Source of the DNA: Marsupella aquatica | Lineage: Eukaryota; Marchantiophyta | Assembly: GCA_973895155.1 (NCBI GenBank) | Contig: OZ316893.1 | Location: 21,328,001-21,392,000 of the forward strand | DNA length: 64,000 nucleotides | Reading direction: 5' to 3' | Shown here: piece after piece, positions 23,802-38,276 of the stretch | How positions within the stretch are numbered: the stretch's first letter is position 1 | Layout of the letters: each line of letters begins with the position of its first letter | Notes under the pieces: model-generated | The model's input: the letters and a program-made list of their open reading frames with translations, nothing else | The model's database searches: none | Told to the model about the DNA's origin: nothing | Translations under genes and position numbers: made by a program

Positions 23802-26800
23802 TCATCTGTTGGAACTCCGTAGCTGTCGTAAGTTCTTATCCAGAGTCATCTGCACGAACTCCGCCACGGTCCGTAATCTCCCCTGTACTTGCTCTCCCCC
23901 ATTCCCTGAAATTTGCTGATCTACAACCCTAGTTATTGCTGCTCTGCACCGATCCCACTCCTCAGGTCGCTGCCAACAAGCTCGCCCACCATGACTACCT
24001 TCAACATTGACAACTGAGACTCGAGCTGGTTCAATATACTGGTACCTCAACCTAACCGCAACACACTGTGGCAACCAACCAGCCCCTCCTGCAACATTTA
24101 TGGGCAAATTACCAGAACTACTAGGATCCAGGAGCAACGTGAGAGTGAACTCAACTGCGTTTTGACCCCTGTAATGTTGGATACTACTCTTGGCCACAGA
24201 ATTTCCTCCGCTTGGAATACCAATTTGTCCACCTGTTTCATCAAGTACCTGAGAGTTTCCTGAACCTACTCGATTTTCTAGACAAAGTTCAACTCTTGGC
24301 CGAGGTGTTGCCAAGGCATCTCCACTTTGACTCAAGGCTGCTACAGCCTTTAGTTGGTCTTTCTTCCAGGCAATGAGCTTTAAAAAGTCACGGAGAGCTG
24401 GAACAGGAAGCGTCAGCATTGTCACAAACGAAGCCAATCGAGAAGCATCATAAGGCTCAGCTGCAACCCTTCGAACAAAAAAATCGCTAATTTCTGACAT
24501 CTCAGCAGGAGTAAGCTCCGGTTCATTGGAGTTTTGCTGTTGTATTTGCTGCGGCTGCTGCTGGAACTTTTTCACGTTAATGGCCTGCAAGTATAGCTGC
24601 TGCCGATGCATACTTACCGCAAAGACACAACTCCTGCATGCATACAGAGCCTCACTGGCATCAGAAAGGATTTATCATCCCATCAAAATTGAAGTACATT
24701 CAAAGGGATGCATATAAGAAAAGACTGAGCGCAAAAGGTGGTTTCAAAATGGAAGGCAGGGATGAATACCCAATAAAAAATCGGAGGGCAGGCTGCTCAG
24801 GATCATGATTCAGTAACGAGCCTTCATTCTCCCTTAGAATTGATCCCAAAATCTCTCGTAAAATATTTGGAAACTGTGCAAATAACCATAAAACCCCAAG
24901 GTACCGTAGGGTGCCACGAAGCACCTTTTTAAGAGCTACCAAAGGGACCCAAGCACCTCCATAGCCACCGTCATCTCCCAGCCCAAAAAGAGCTGTGTAT
25001 TCCCCGCGCATACCGCTACTAGATCCTAATGCAGTCCGCCCTGAATTGGCTGCCACGCCTGCATTGCCAGACGGAGTTTGGGGCCCTCCTTGCATATTTC
25101 CAGGTCTGTTGGGGATAGCCATAGCATTACTACCCAAACGGGCCCCACCCAAACTACCTGGATTACTACGAAGAGAAGCAGAAGAGGTGTTTATTCCAGA
25201 GCCCCAGCCTGCTGAGCTTGCACCAAAACCTCCCTGAGTACTCCCGTTACCAGTTGAATTTCCCACAGCGGCTTCAGCATTGGAAAGACCCAACTGGACA
25301 TGTTCCATGACGAATGGGCGAAATTGGGGGCAAGGCAATGAGCCTCCAGCTCCTGGATGTCCACTGCGAGGCGGGGGAGCAGGTTGCAACCAAACGTGAT
25401 CGCCAGCAAAGCAACGCATATCCATGGCAAATTGTTTCCGGTACACAATGCGGATCCAGTACGGTGTCCGTAATAGAACAGAAACATCTGTTGGTAGAAG
25501 AGTACTTGGGACCAACCCTGATACTGGTCTTCCCGGACCAGAGGCAAGACCGCCAGGTTGAGGAACTTGATTTGTTGGACCCACACTACCAACACCCAGA
25601 GCTGAAGTTCCATTCGGTAGTCTACCCGGGGCAGGTCCAGATGAAGAAGTGGAGCCTGAATTTGGGGACATCACCTGGCCAAGCATTGAATTGCCAGCTG
25701 CGGGTTTTGATGAGATGGCAGGGGATCCCCCTCCAACCAACGACATACTAGCATTCGCGGCATTAGGTGAAGGACCCATCATTCGAGCGGGTCTGATTGC
25801 AGATGCAAGGGATGACAAAGGTCCAACCGTCACCCGAATACAATCAAGAAGCAGCTCCACCTCTCCTCCATTAATATAATCCTCCAGATACTGCACAGAA
25901 GCATACATTTGGCAATTTGAGATCCGCTCAGTAAACACAAAGGAATAACATCCATCTAAACACAGATATCATAAACCCTAGCAGCTTGAAATCAATTTCA
26001 TGGAGCTCTACTGAAATGTTGAGATATTGCTCAGATACTGCCATCATGTGTGGAACGCAATTCCTTCTCAATGCCAGCAATGATGCACATTGAATTCATC
26101 CCTGAAGCTCTGGACCTAATCAGACATAAAAGAACAAAAACTGCTCGCAGATACTGAGTAAGATCAAAGAGCTATCAACCGAGAGGAAAAAGTGGACTAG
26201 TATGGCATCCTACAATTTCAAAGCTCCCATATTTAGATTGCGAAAATGCAAGCACCAAGACACATATGTGAGAAGATGCTCACAACCACGCAGGTAAAAG
26301 ATAAAGACACAGAAAGAAACGGGTCTCTACCTTTGTGTGGGGCCAAAGTTGTTCTGGGGAAACATGCACCGTGCAACCCTTCTGACCTGCTTCCCATTCA
26401 ACAACAAATCTAGGAAGAATTCCAGGTGTAAGACCTATGTATGTGAACCACGTACTGGTAAGGCCAACAGCTTCAACCCTGAAAGCTCTTCTCATCACCT
26501 CCCACTTCTTCTCTCCTCCTTCACTTCTGTCACCCAACCTTCCTCTTGCATGACTTCTTGATCCCAAGTCTTGTTCACCGTCACCCTGCTCTTGTGCCCC
26601 TTCGCCCCTTCCATCCGGTCGTTCCTCTAAAAGTTTCCTTATGCCTAGAGCAAACATACGAGCATTCCACAGGCGCTCCAAGTCAGCGACCAGCTTCTTG
26701 ATACTATCATCCTGAACAGAAGAGTAACTCAAGAGTAAGCCTTTCGGTGTGCAGTGGATGTGAGAATCCTCCTCCGGTAGAGTTGCAAACTGCACATTAG

Positions 26801-29800
26801 ATCCCCAAGTACTCGAACCTCGTTGCTTGTAAAGTTCCCACAATCCTTTGAAATGGTTGTCTTGCACCTCAACTTCCCAGCCATCGGTGCCAGGTTTTCC
26901 CAAACACAAACAAATCTGCTGCCAACCTGCGGTACCATGCTTCTTTGGATCTTTACTAGCTCCACTTGATGGGAGCCGAAAGCGTAAACTAGTGGATGGC
27001 CTCCGAATACCTACTTCCTCAACGTAGGGTATATTAAGTGCATCCATCTGGCTGGTCAGACGAGCATGCTTTATGCAGAGCCAACATCTCCTCACAACTT
27101 GCAGCAGAAGAGTTGTATATGCACCCATTGGTGCCTTTCCCTCGTTTGCCGCTGAAACAATAGTAGCAAAGGGTTTTCCAACAAAGGAGTCCAGGACAGG
27201 TAAAGTTCTGACTGGACCAACTTCAACTGCTGACTGGCCAACAAGAGATTGGCTACTTTCATGCTCTATTTTCCTTCTTTTCGATGTGACAGCACTTGGT
27301 GTCAATCCTTGAATTGAAGGTAGAGAATAAAGTAGGTCGGGCCCATGTCGCTTGCGATTGAGGGAATCCGATGGAGACATTCCTGAAGACGAAGTAAATC
27401 GGGAATTACCCTGTGTACCTAGAGTAGATGGCCGTGTGGACGGTGAGGGTAAGTGCATAGGAGACTGCACAGATTGAGAAGACTGCTCAAGTTCCATCCA
27501 CTCTGAGGAAAGTTCTGAACCTGTTTGAGCCATCTTCTGTGGAGAACCCAATCGAGCAATTGAAGTCATAGATTGACCGGTGACTCTACCTGACGTTAGA
27601 GTTTGAACATTTGAACTTTTCGCTTGAGGAGTCCTCGGATTTAATGCTGGACTTTTGACCATTGGAGCAGACCTTGTCGATCCAATTCGCGGTTGCCTAG
27701 AAAGAGACCCAGTATCACCAGCGGGAGATGGGTGAGACCCGCCAGGTAGTGCAGTGGGAGGCTTTGAAGAGATCGAGTCGATAAGCTTTGAAATGTCATC
27801 AACGTCATCTAAGTCAATTGGAGACGAAGCGCTCTCGCCTGCATGCAAGGGAGACTTCGACTGCAGCATTTCCTCTCCATAAGGAGACTTCAAAACTCTA
27901 TGAAGAGGGCTCCTGACCGGGCTTGCTGTGATTCCATTGCCTAGCCCGATGCGTCTATGATTAGGCTGGAGAAGAGAAGCACTGGATGGATTTCTTGGTG
28001 AGAAGCTCCCATTCATGCCTGGATTCATCATATTTGAACCTCCATACTGATTGCTTGGTGCAGCCATACCCTGTGCGCCTGATGGAGAGGGCACTGGTGA
28101 AAACGAGGGTGATAAGGGATTGCCAGGTTTAGACAAGTGGCCTGCAGGAGATCCACGATAATACTTGTCCGTCACAGAACTATTTAATTGTGAACCATCC
28201 AATCCTGGAACACCCACGAGACCTCTTCCTACGTTTTTAAAATCCTCTCCCCTCTTACTAACCAACTCCTGCCTATCCCTTCCAGACAATCTTCTTAGAC
28301 TTGTTCCTGCAACACTTTGCCGTTCAACCTCCAACCGACCCTCATCCAGAAGACTGAAGCTTGCATCATCCTCTGTAACAAGTATAGTATCTGTGCTTAT
28401 CATCATAGAACGAACAACATTGATGGGACCCGATAGAAGGGTCGAGCGTCCTGAAATTCCTCGTGGTTGACCTTCCAGCAGCCTAAAGCAGGGCATGAAA
28501 TTTGTATCAAGATACAATGCTAGATAATAAACTTCTCCACAATTTGGAAAACCCATCACCAACACCTCCGGGGCCAGCTTTAGGGCATCAGGAGGAAATT
28601 TTAGTGCAGACGCACCCCTCTCGTATATCTGCACCACAAAAGACAAAAGTTAAAATGTTTCCTACAGATCAGATCCGGTTGGTCAAATGAATTCAGGTTA
28701 CCTATGAATAGTCATAAGTGAGTTCGTCATCCATTAGTAGTACAATATGCTCAACAGTTGACCTCCCTTTCGTATATATGCTCTTTGGTGTGAATTCTGA
28801 TTGATCAAATTGGTGACTTAATGAAAATTCACCTTGAGAAGCTGTAATTGTGCTTCAACTTTCTTAAGTTTCTTAACTTTCCAGCCAGACTTGCTTTAAT
28901 TAGACATTCGCTCCTATGTGTTTAAGTGGATTCTAGAGTAACCACAGACTTCAGTGTTCAGCCATAGGGCTTTACTGAAAATCACTGACATGAAAAGGTG
29001 GATCACACTTCGGCTGACATGATGCACTTCACGGCTATACCATCATAAGGAAGATAGACTTCGGCATATTACCTTCAAATTGAATGACGTCCCAATTGAC
29101 GCAAACACGTGAAGAAGGCTCTTGCTCCTTAAATTCAGAAAAACGTCAACAGGAACCATGGATCCCTGGTTCAAAGCATCTTCCATCTCATTGAGTACTG
29201 AGTTGGAAAGCAGTGTGTTGGGTGAACGAAGAAGGAAACGTCCATTCCTGTTCAAAGACACGTTTGCATTGTGCATTATCATCTGTATATATACTATTGA
29301 ACTTCAGCTGCCATTATTAACAGGATTGAAATACTAAAATTACCAAATAAGTTCAGTTTTCAGTTCGCCACAAAACTCGTAGCTCAGCACTCACACGTGA
29401 AGATGAAAACAGCCCGTACCTTATGCTGATGCCAAGGGCCATAAACGAAGCACCATAAGCTCGGATGCACAGCACTTCTTCGCCAGCCTCTCCTGAAGGC
29501 CCTGGACTAGTGTCCTGCAAATTTCCCACAAAGAGACAATCTAAGTTCAGCAAATCATCTCGAAAGAATCGTGCAAAGACAATGAACCGTGAGGTGGAAC
29601 AATTAATTTCATTTGAACTGAAATGGATGAACAAAGCATACCGTTCTCTATTAAATATTTCAAAGATAAGCTTATACGAAAAGTTGGATTTTGCAAACTC
29701 TAGAATACCACAGAGAGAAATGGCACATAATGCACGACGATCACCAAATCGGAACTAAATATAGAGCTAGCTCCGACATCTTCTAACTTCCTTCAAAGCA

Positions 29801-31961
29801 TGAATTGATTCCTGGACTTCAAAGTAAACCAAAACTAGATTGAAAACCTAACCTCTTCAGGTCCAGGAGAGTCCTTCACGTCACCATCTTCGGGAAATGA
29901 TGATCTCAAAACAACGTCACCATCAACTCTCCACAAAGCACTGCTACTTTTGAGGCCCCTTCTCACATCCAAGAGCCGGGAATGTATATTACAAGCAATT
30001 GCCCTCAATAACAGCCTCTCGACGTCAATACAGCTCTGGTCAATGATAAATTCGGCCTCGTTGTCTGTTGCGGGATCCGTCACAGAAGGCTGATGAGAAC
30101 ACACCAGATTCTGGTCAGGGCCAGGTTCAATCCTTAGGTGCGGTGGACCAACACTTGGATCTATGCCTGATATCCCCTTTGGGCAATCCAGCCAATACCA
30201 TATCCTGAGGCCCAGAGAGGCCCGTGACTTCATGCCAGCCTTCGTCTCTGAATCCATATCCCCAGGCGGTCCAGGACCTTGTCCTGTACCTTGCCCAATG
30301 TTCCCTCCTTGATTGGCATTTGCAACTTCTGAGATTTTCTCATATCGAATTGCATCCTTCCACCGTCCTTGTCGGAGCATTCCCGTCTGTCTGAAGAGTG
30401 TATCCATGACCAACGTGGTACAAAAGTCATGTAAGATTGAATACAAGATTCGGAATGGATCCTCTGAGGCAGCCATGCGCCGTTCCAGGTCATCCCCGAG
30501 AACAAGACGTTGGTGTTCTGTGAGAACAGTGGGACCAATGCGCTCACCAACCAAAAGTTGCAAATGCAGTATTCTCCACAACGACAGATTTCCCCTATAA
30601 CCAAGCGTGAGCTGCACTTCAAACTCTCCATGTACCCGGAGAACAATCCTCCCGTCAGACACTGTAATACCCGAAAGCTCCTTTGGGAGAGAAATGTCCA
30701 GCAGTCGAGATCGCAGCATTGTATCCAATTTGTGCAGCGTCGTTTCTCTCTCCTCTCCAGTAAGAGCTGCAGGCATTCCCAGGTCCTCGATACATTTTGG
30801 GAGCCTAGAGTAACTACCGGTGAGCAACACTTCTGCTGCAGTAGGTATATCATACACTGGAGCTCGTGCCTGCTGTAAGCCCTCATGGAGGAAGAAGAGG
30901 AAGTCGGCTGCTTGAGTGAAACTTGTATCATGATTTGATAAAGTCCCTGATAATTGCTGACAACGTTCCACCACTGGTATCTGCACATAACAAGAGTCAA
31001 ACTTAAGTTTCAAAGTTAGACAATTACGCTTCATACTTCAAGAGCCGACCACCTGACAAAAAAGTGTGACCTGCACGATTCTCCACTATTGTAATATTTG
31101 AGACCAAATTATAGGTAACTAAGACTTCTTCCGTCGATGAAGAGAGTATTCATGAGCTGATCAGCATGGAAGCTAGTGACTTGGCACTACGGTACGGTGA
31201 AGGACCCATTATTCGTACTCCTCCGAATCTAAGTACAATTTTCCTCGCCTCCCACTTCAAAGGTTAGATGTGACCAGCTGGGATTAATCTTCATTGAGTG
31301 GACAGGCTAAGCTCTTATAAGTGCTATCTCCGGCACTGACCCCGCCAAAATACTCCCAAGGTAACGATGAAAATAGGTCATCATGAAAAGAGATCCTAAG
31401 TCTGGGACACAGGGCACAGGGCCAAACAAAGTCGTCCGTTTTCGACGAACTCCGTAAAATGCACGGGCTCCAAACGGAAAGGGAGGGGAGCCGCGTTAGT
31501 CTATAAGCTCTGGTGCTCGAGATCGGCTACAAGCGGCATTGGTGGCTGTTTGCGAATATGAATCAGATAAGTGTCTGCCTGCACCAACATGCTTTATTGT
31601 GTATAATCATCGAGCTGGGACGACCAAGGTTTGGCATAGCGCTGAATTGCGCTACCAGATAGGGGTTCTCTTGAGAAACTCACGGACCGGCTTTGGCTAA
31701 TGACACAAAAGAGTTTGAAGAAAGCACGGAAGATTTGAGCTCGCTGACCTGACGGCACCATTTCGAGAGAACTAGCAAACGGAGCAGACGCTGGCGAGTC
31801 TTAAGAATGTATTTCAAAAGACCAAGTTTCCTCTCCGAATCCGAGAGCTCCGGAGCAATTGAAGTCAGTTCCTTCAGAGCCAAGTTCGAGTCTTCTGCAA
31901 CCCTCCGCACTAACGCAGGAAAATCCACAGTTTGCTGCCCGAGCGTGTATCCCTCGGCCAT
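23802..31961 (-). CDS. MED14: Mediator complex subunit 14 (MED14/SWP/RGR1)
   Basis: Seven minus-strand exons: 31961-31749, 30980-29853, 29514-29420, 29247-29073, 28628-26331, 25890-24770, 24633-23802. All junctions are GT-AG with matching phases, giving 1953 aa. The N-terminus carries the MED14 signature LKELTSIAPELSDSERK and LLRLLVLSKWCRQ, continuing across the first intron to CQQLSGTLSNHDTSFTQAAD and ARAPVYDIPTAAEVLLTGSY. Later hallmarks are GISIRNGRFLLRSP, EVYYLALYLDTNF, GEVELLLDCIRVTVGPL, TPYWIRIVYRKQFAMDMRCF and FFIGSCVFAVSMHRQQLYLQ. MED14 is the scaffold linking the Mediator head, middle and tail, and acts in the nucleus to connect transcription factors with RNA polymerase II. The 766-codon fifth exon includes a long Ser/Pro-rich low-complexity region (about residues 650-950) and a basic KRRKIE patch. 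Gly/Asn/Ser-rich linkers also occur in exon 6. The protein is somewhat longer than remembered for Arabidopsis (about 1700 aa), mostly through these linkers. Confidence 0.95.
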
Positions 31962-32009
31962 TGCTACCCTACGCTTCCAACCTACGGCTTCCCGCCACCT
32001 TTGCCCCCA

Positions 32010-32255
32010 CTATCTTCCCTTCCTGCTCCCCCTTCTCGCCCTCCTGTCACCCCAGGTACAACTACCACTGCTGCTGCCGCTCCAGATAACGATTTTAATT
32101 TCCCTACCTATTCTTAATGCCTCCTGTGAGTCCTGTCCCTCCTCTTCTTCCTCCTCCTCCGCCTCTTCTTCTTCTTCCTCTTCCCCTGCTTCCTCTTTCT
32201 CCTGCTGAGCCTCTCTGTCTCCTAGTCCCTCCCTCAACCTCTCACGCTCCTCCAT
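32010..32255 (-). promoter_or_regulatory. Possible glutamate-rich upstream ORF in the MED14 leader
   Basis: An ATG at 32255 (minus strand) opens an 81-codon frame that closes at 32010, 48 nt before the MED14 start at 31961. The middle is almost pure Glu because the DNA is a GA-rich tract, so the peptide itself is probably not functional. If the transcript starts upstream of 32255, this frame would be an upstream ORF able to reduce initiation at MED14. Whether the leader reaches this far is unknown. Confidence 0.3.
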
Positions 32256-33589
32256 TCCGCTGATTAACCTCGTCCATGTGGCTCAGAATTCCGCCCGAAA
32301 CTCATACTCCACTTACAATCACCACTGGTCCGCAATCAAAGCGAACCCCAACCTCGACACCAATTTCCGCCTCGTACCTTCTTCACCCCATCGATCCCTA
32401 AACGCCAACCTTCCTGCCTCGCCCATTCCCGAGCGAAGTGAGGGCTCTCCCTAACAAAAGTGTTGTCCGTCCGTCCCGTCCACAAGGCCCTTGTCCGCAG
32501 GGAGCAATCGCACGGGACAGGGGAAGAAACCGGGCGAGATTCTTAATTTTTGTCAGTTGCTTGTTAGACCATGATAACCGGGAGTCCCGATTGCCGCAGA
32601 GACATTCAAGCGAACGACAGGAGCCATCATTGCACAAATTTCAGTACGGCAAATTCAAAGATCACTGAATTCGAAGTTCTCCGAATGCTCTCAAAGCCCG
32701 TGCACACACACAGCGTTCGTAAAGCTAACATTTCTGTGCTGAGTTCCGCCAACATGCTTAAACCTAATGTAGCACCGAACGACACCGAGGCAGAGTGTGT
32801 GAGTAGATCGAGCTAAGATTTCTTTGCGCGAGCTTGACCAAATGCTCCGACCTAGTTGCGAACCTACTTGCGAGCGACTGGACCGCGACAGAGTGTTAAT
32901 TAATAAAAGCTCAGATTGCTGCGCGGAGCTTCAACCCAATGCTTCAACCTCCGATTGAAGTCGCAAAAGAGCAGACGAATCAAGCGAGCGCTCCGAAAGA
33001 CTCAGTGAGGAGACGACGAGAGCTTACAACGAGACGTGACGCTCCCTCTTTTTCCCTCGAAAAGTGCGTTTACTCATTATAGATAAAGACAGACACTAGC
33101 AAACACTGGGGCTGCCCGAGCCAGGGCGGGGCGCCAGAACAGGGGATCCCTCAATAGGAACAGCCCTCAAATGCAACCACTACTGGAGTCACAACGGGTC
33201 CCTCGATAGGAACAGCCAGAGCATGGAGGGAGCCCTGAGCCATAGGGCCAGGCCCTCAGCGACAACTTGCCCTAACTCATGATGGTATTGTGAATCATAA
33301 CTAAAGCAACTGCCTCTTAACCCTATTAATTAGTTTGAGCATCCCTGGTTATGTGAGTTTGATGTTATTTAACCAGTTGAAACAATGAACAGTTTCATAT
33401 TGGAATAAGTTTGAACATATATATATGAAGATGTATATGAAGATGAGAGTACAAAGATTAAATGATAATTTCTGACTGAAATGGGTTTCATTTAGGACAC
33501 ACTCAATTTCATTGAAAACAATTCCATACAGTCCATGCTACCCGTTACAAAAGCTGAAGATTTCTTAGGTTCCATTTTTAATCTTTTAA

Positions 33590-33605
33590 TTTTTTTTGGG
33601 GGGGG
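33590..33605. repeat. T8G8 homopolymer junction
   Basis: Eight T are followed directly by eight G. This is one of three such T-run/G-run (or complementary) junctions in the window. Confidence 0.9.
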
Positions 33606-36600
33606 TTAGAATCGGCAATGCCCTTGCATAACAAGAACGGAGGGCATATATCACACAAAAGCGAGATCAACCCATCCATCATAACCATAAACCAAGAAGG
33701 ATCTCTTAGTCCTCTATCCATAGTAGCCAATTGCGCTTCTTAGTCCTCTATCCATAAGTGTTTCTTATGTTCCTTGGTTACTCTCTCCATAGTAGCCAAA
33801 GGGTTTATTAAGTTCCATTGGTACACCTCTATCCATCGAGTCCATGCAAAACATACAAGTCAAAAGGTTTCTCTACCCATGGTTCTTTCAAAATAAATAG
33901 AATATTGAAACATTTTACTGGAAAATACTGACATACCAGTCACAACCCATCCATAAGGTGATTTTTTTAGCCATTTTTTTAGTTTATTTGAAGTGCTACT
34001 TTTTATTTTCATTGTTTTTATTGTTACAGGGTCTAATTGTGCTTGTTAGCCTTGCAAAACACTAATTGTTAGGTTTGGGTCTTCTTGCAGAATTAACTTT
34101 TTTTTGTTTGTGATCAATAGTGCTGAAGTGGCTGCCTGTAAAATGAGGGATTTTGGAAAGAGCCACCCTAAATGAACCCTAAATGTCATTCACAACATAG
34201 TTTGAAAACACAAAAAGTACTGATGGTGTTATTGGTTGATTATGCATATCAATTGTTAAGTGGGCTTGTGTATTCCCTTAATTGTGATTAACACCCAATT
34301 AAAATTTCAGAAAATGCTTATACTTTAACATGATCAATGTCTTCATTCATGACAACTCCAACATAAAAAGTTAGAAAGTGCTCCTAATTTTTCATGTTTT
34401 ATGGTATTGATTATGATGGATTCCACATCAGATTTCGGGATAATTAACTTGCTTGTCACCTAGCAATACGTGCTTATTCGCTGATAGTACTTAGTCTTTG
34501 CCTATTTTTACTTGTTGATAGCGTTGATCATGCAAGTAATCATGCTTTTGTCGCTCTGGCCCACATTAATTAAAAGCCAATTGCTGATGCCGTTTATGGT
34601 AAGGTTACTGTAGGTCTCTGACGTCAGGGTAATCAAACTTACCACTGATTTCTAAACCTCTTTCTTCCCTCCTTCCTCACACGCGCTGCTCTGATAGCAT
34701 CAAGGTCCAGCTGTGCCAAACTATGGTTATATTGACTCTTAGATGGAAACCGTGCTTGTTTTGACCAGGGTCATCCGAGGGTCTAGGGGTAAATGTGCTA
34801 GGGGTTCCCATGGAAACCTTCCTCCCTCGAGAAATCTTTCATCTATTTGTTCTTCTGAAAAGAAACCTAGATGGACAGCTATCTTTGACAAACAATTTGG
34901 ATGCCATGTTTTCAAACGATACCTTGAAATCTTCCTTTTTCCTAGATGACCTCACTTTTGGGTCTCAACTAGAACGTTACGTTCATCCAAGGATTGGACC
35001 AGAGTCTTCCGAGAATCTCTGAAAATTGCCATCCTAGCAAGAAAAATTAGTTAAAAGTCTTATGTGGTACTAGGGATTCCTCCCATCCAGATTCCAAACC
35101 TTTTAATATCTATCTAGAGATCTTTCATCTACTCATTCATTTGACGCTTTTGTTTTTCCTTTTGTTGTCGTTGGAAGACATGATGCTGGCAGTTTAATAA
35201 CTATCTGAGCACATGTTTGCCCTAGAAGTTGGGGCATTTCACATTGAAGGGTAAGGTTGGGGTTTGGAAGGTCGTCCAAAGTGAAAGGTCAAAAAGGTAA
35301 CGTCAACCATGGAGGTACTAAAGTTGAGGGGAAACCTAAGATTCTATTGTTTTTGGTTTACTTGTGCTACTTTATTTCATTTCCTTTTGTTTGTACTTCT
35401 TTCAATGGTGACTATACTGATTAAAAAAAGGATTTTCTTGTCCCTTTCGTCCGACTTCTTCTGTGGTGGTCATAATGGATCGAGGAGATTTAGGGCTTGA
35501 AGGATCTCTACAAGTGGATAGACCCAACCATGGTCAGAAATATTTCAACGGAACACATGGGATACGAACAGACAGACGTATGGCAGAAATAAGGAAAAGG
35601 ACTTAACAGGGCCTCTCTGTTAAATTTGAGTTAAAGAGGCCCGTCTGTTTAAGATTGACTTAACCAGGCCTATGTTCTTGTATCATGTAGGACGCTTACT
35701 TATTAACTAATTAAACCACAATTCGCACACTACCTCCCTCAGATAATATCAAAACAATGACCAAATATTTCAGACCAAAAGAGAGTCATTTGGGTTTTCC
35801 AAAAGGCTAAAATGTGTTTTGCAAACCCTATTTTCAGATATTAAATGGTTTCAGAAAACATGTTTAGTGTCATGTGAAACAACTTTTGGAGATCTTATTA
35901 TTTATAAGAAGAGGGTAAGCAAAGAAGTTATATACTTTAATCCAAAGTTTACCGAAATTGCAACAAAAAACAGGGTACAACAACGAAGCCTGAAATTGTC
36001 CCCTAAAGAGCCAGGGCGTTCCTCTAGTTCTTACGTCATAGTGTAACTTTTTGGACATAAGAACAATCATAAGAACATGCCTGCACTGGGACCTTGGTAA
36101 GAAAGACTTTGCCTGGGTAGCAATGTGACGTGGAAACAAGGGGTAATGATGTTTAAAATGCCTGTGGAAAGACACCTGGTCCGTCTATTTCCTTTCTTTT
36201 TTGGGCTCTAGCACCAATCTTCCGGCAGCTGTAATACCTGAGATACTGCTGAGGTGTATGTTGCTTTCGTATACGCGTTTTGCTGTAGAAAAGAAAAGGA
36301 CCCATTGGACCTTCAACTGCTAAAGTTGACTTGTTTTCTCACACTTTGACGCAAATCAAGCTCTCATGTTGTTTCTCCACATAGAAAGTGGACTACAGTA
36401 GTTATTAGTAGACAATTCATTAAATTTAGTCACTATTCCACATCATGTAGACACCCCCCTTCCCTGTCATCAACACTTTCCTATTAGTTTTCTCTATTAG
36501 CTATTTTTTGTGTTCTTAAGTAGTCTTTGTTTTCCTTAGCTTATTTAAAATATGGAAGGGAATTGAAATGTCTGGAACCCACTGGTTTGCTACCCCAGAA

Positions 36601-36701
36601 AAACCTTTCAATCTTATAATAGGAAAACACGTAGAAACAGCCCTAAAGCTGGTCCTCTTTGTGCTTTGGGGTGCAGGGGTGGTTTCAGCTTCTTCTTCTT
36701 C

Positions 36702-36717
36702 TTTTTTTTTGGGGGGG
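36702..36717. repeat. T9G7 homopolymer junction
   Basis: A CTT-rich stretch runs into nine T followed directly by seven G. It has the same form as the tract at 33590. Confidence 0.9.
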
Positions 36718-38276
36718 TCACTGCAAGAGGGAGACCCCACCCACAAAACAAGGGTGCACAACTGGCCCAAGAGCTCAAGAAAGGAACAAGGAAACACAGA
36801 GCCCAGTGGGCCAAAAAACATACCCAAACACTCAAAGGAGTGTCAGCTCTCAAAGACCTGACCCATGAAAGGAAAAATGGGCAGACAATAAATCTATCTG
36901 TAAACCTGCTTAACCCTGGATGACAAGGAACTTGTATGTGGAAAAATGACTCACTGAATCACAAACAATGCATCAATTTTTTCCCGGAATATAAAGATGG
37001 ACAAAACGTTTTCATGGATCGACCAAAATAACTTTTTGAAAACTTTCATAGATTTTAACCTTAGTTAGTACCTCAGGTTACATTGTGTGTTTAGGGCTAT
37101 GGTTGTGTTGCTCCCCTCTCCTCCTCCAGGCCTGCAATCTTTCTTCCTTCACAACGAGCAACTGATGAGCAATGGGAAGCAAATCCAGATAAGCAAGCAT
37201 GAGCAACATCGAGGCTATGGATCGAGAAAGCGGCGTCTTCTAGCGAAAGGTAAAATTTCAGAGATTTGAGGCTGCAAGCCTAAGCAATGCAAGACTCCTT
37301 GGTTGATAGCAACCTTGTCTAATCCAGCCCCATTTCTGCTCTTCGTCTTGATGTTTCTACCAATTTTTGTGAGGTGGAATTGAAATTGTTCTCCCCTGAG
37401 TTTCTTGCTAAGTGGAATCTATATGCAGCAAAATGAGCTTCTGGTGGGCAGCCATTCGAGTGTTTGATTGCACACTCTTTTCCGTCATTCAGTATGCGTC
37501 TTCCTAGAATATATGGAACGCAAGTGTCATGGCGCTGAGCAGAGACCAGAAAATGAATCCAATCTTGTAATTGCCTTTCCCCTTGGTGACCTGGCCTCCA
37601 CTCTTCAAGCCAATTCATTCCTTTCAATCCCATCTGAGCAATTGTGAACAGTTGTACTCTGCATTGATTTTGCGAATTGATTTTGACGATGGATGTTGAC
37701 TCTACCAATCACATTTGTTTGCTCCTGAGAGAGATATACAACTTAGCACCTGCAAGTTTTAAGAGACTTTGCTTCGATCTGTTTGTTGTAGAGACCAATC
37801 TGAAAGGCTGTGGCTTAAGTTTAGAGACTTTGCTTCTGTTTGCTTGTAGGATCAAGCATGCACAGTCTACACGGATTGTTGATGTTTGCAATGATCTTGC
37901 TCCTTGGACTTGATTAAGTCCGTTCACTATAGCCAATTGCAATTAAGTAGGGTGACAGAAAGAGCTCAGTTTCAGAACTACATATCTCAACCAGTTATAT
38001 CTCCACCAGAGTTCAAACTGATCTGTGCATTTATGGATAGCATGACTCTCAAAACATTTTATGTTTCGATGTGTCAAAACATGCATTGAAAATTTACGAA
38101 TACGTTTAATATCAAAAAAGTTTTCTTGGAAGAGCTATAGGACTATCAAACCTTTTGATCTTGGTGTTGATGCATAATTTCTCTGTATGTTTTGGATCAG
38201 GCAGATGGGATGACCTTGGTGCTAATTTCTCTGGATGTTTTGGCTGTGGGCTATAATCCGCTGCAGAGCATACACA

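Noticed and set aside
24995-25879. Long open frames on the plus strand opposite MED14 exon 6
   Set aside because: They are antisense shadows of a conserved MED14 exon with biased Gly/Ser/Pro codons; no domain is seen in them.
32010-32255. Glu-rich frame as a real protein gene
   Set aside because: The composition follows a GA-rich repeat tract; I kept it only as a possible upstream ORF.
33100-33260. GC-richer patch as a possible LTR or tRNA gene
   Set aside because: No matching second LTR, no TG...CA ends with a duplication, and no cloverleaf could be drawn.
37319-37708. 129-codon minus-strand frame in gene-poor DNA
   Set aside because: No domain, no splice context and no neighbouring conserved exon; it could be a fragment of a dead element but I cannot support it.
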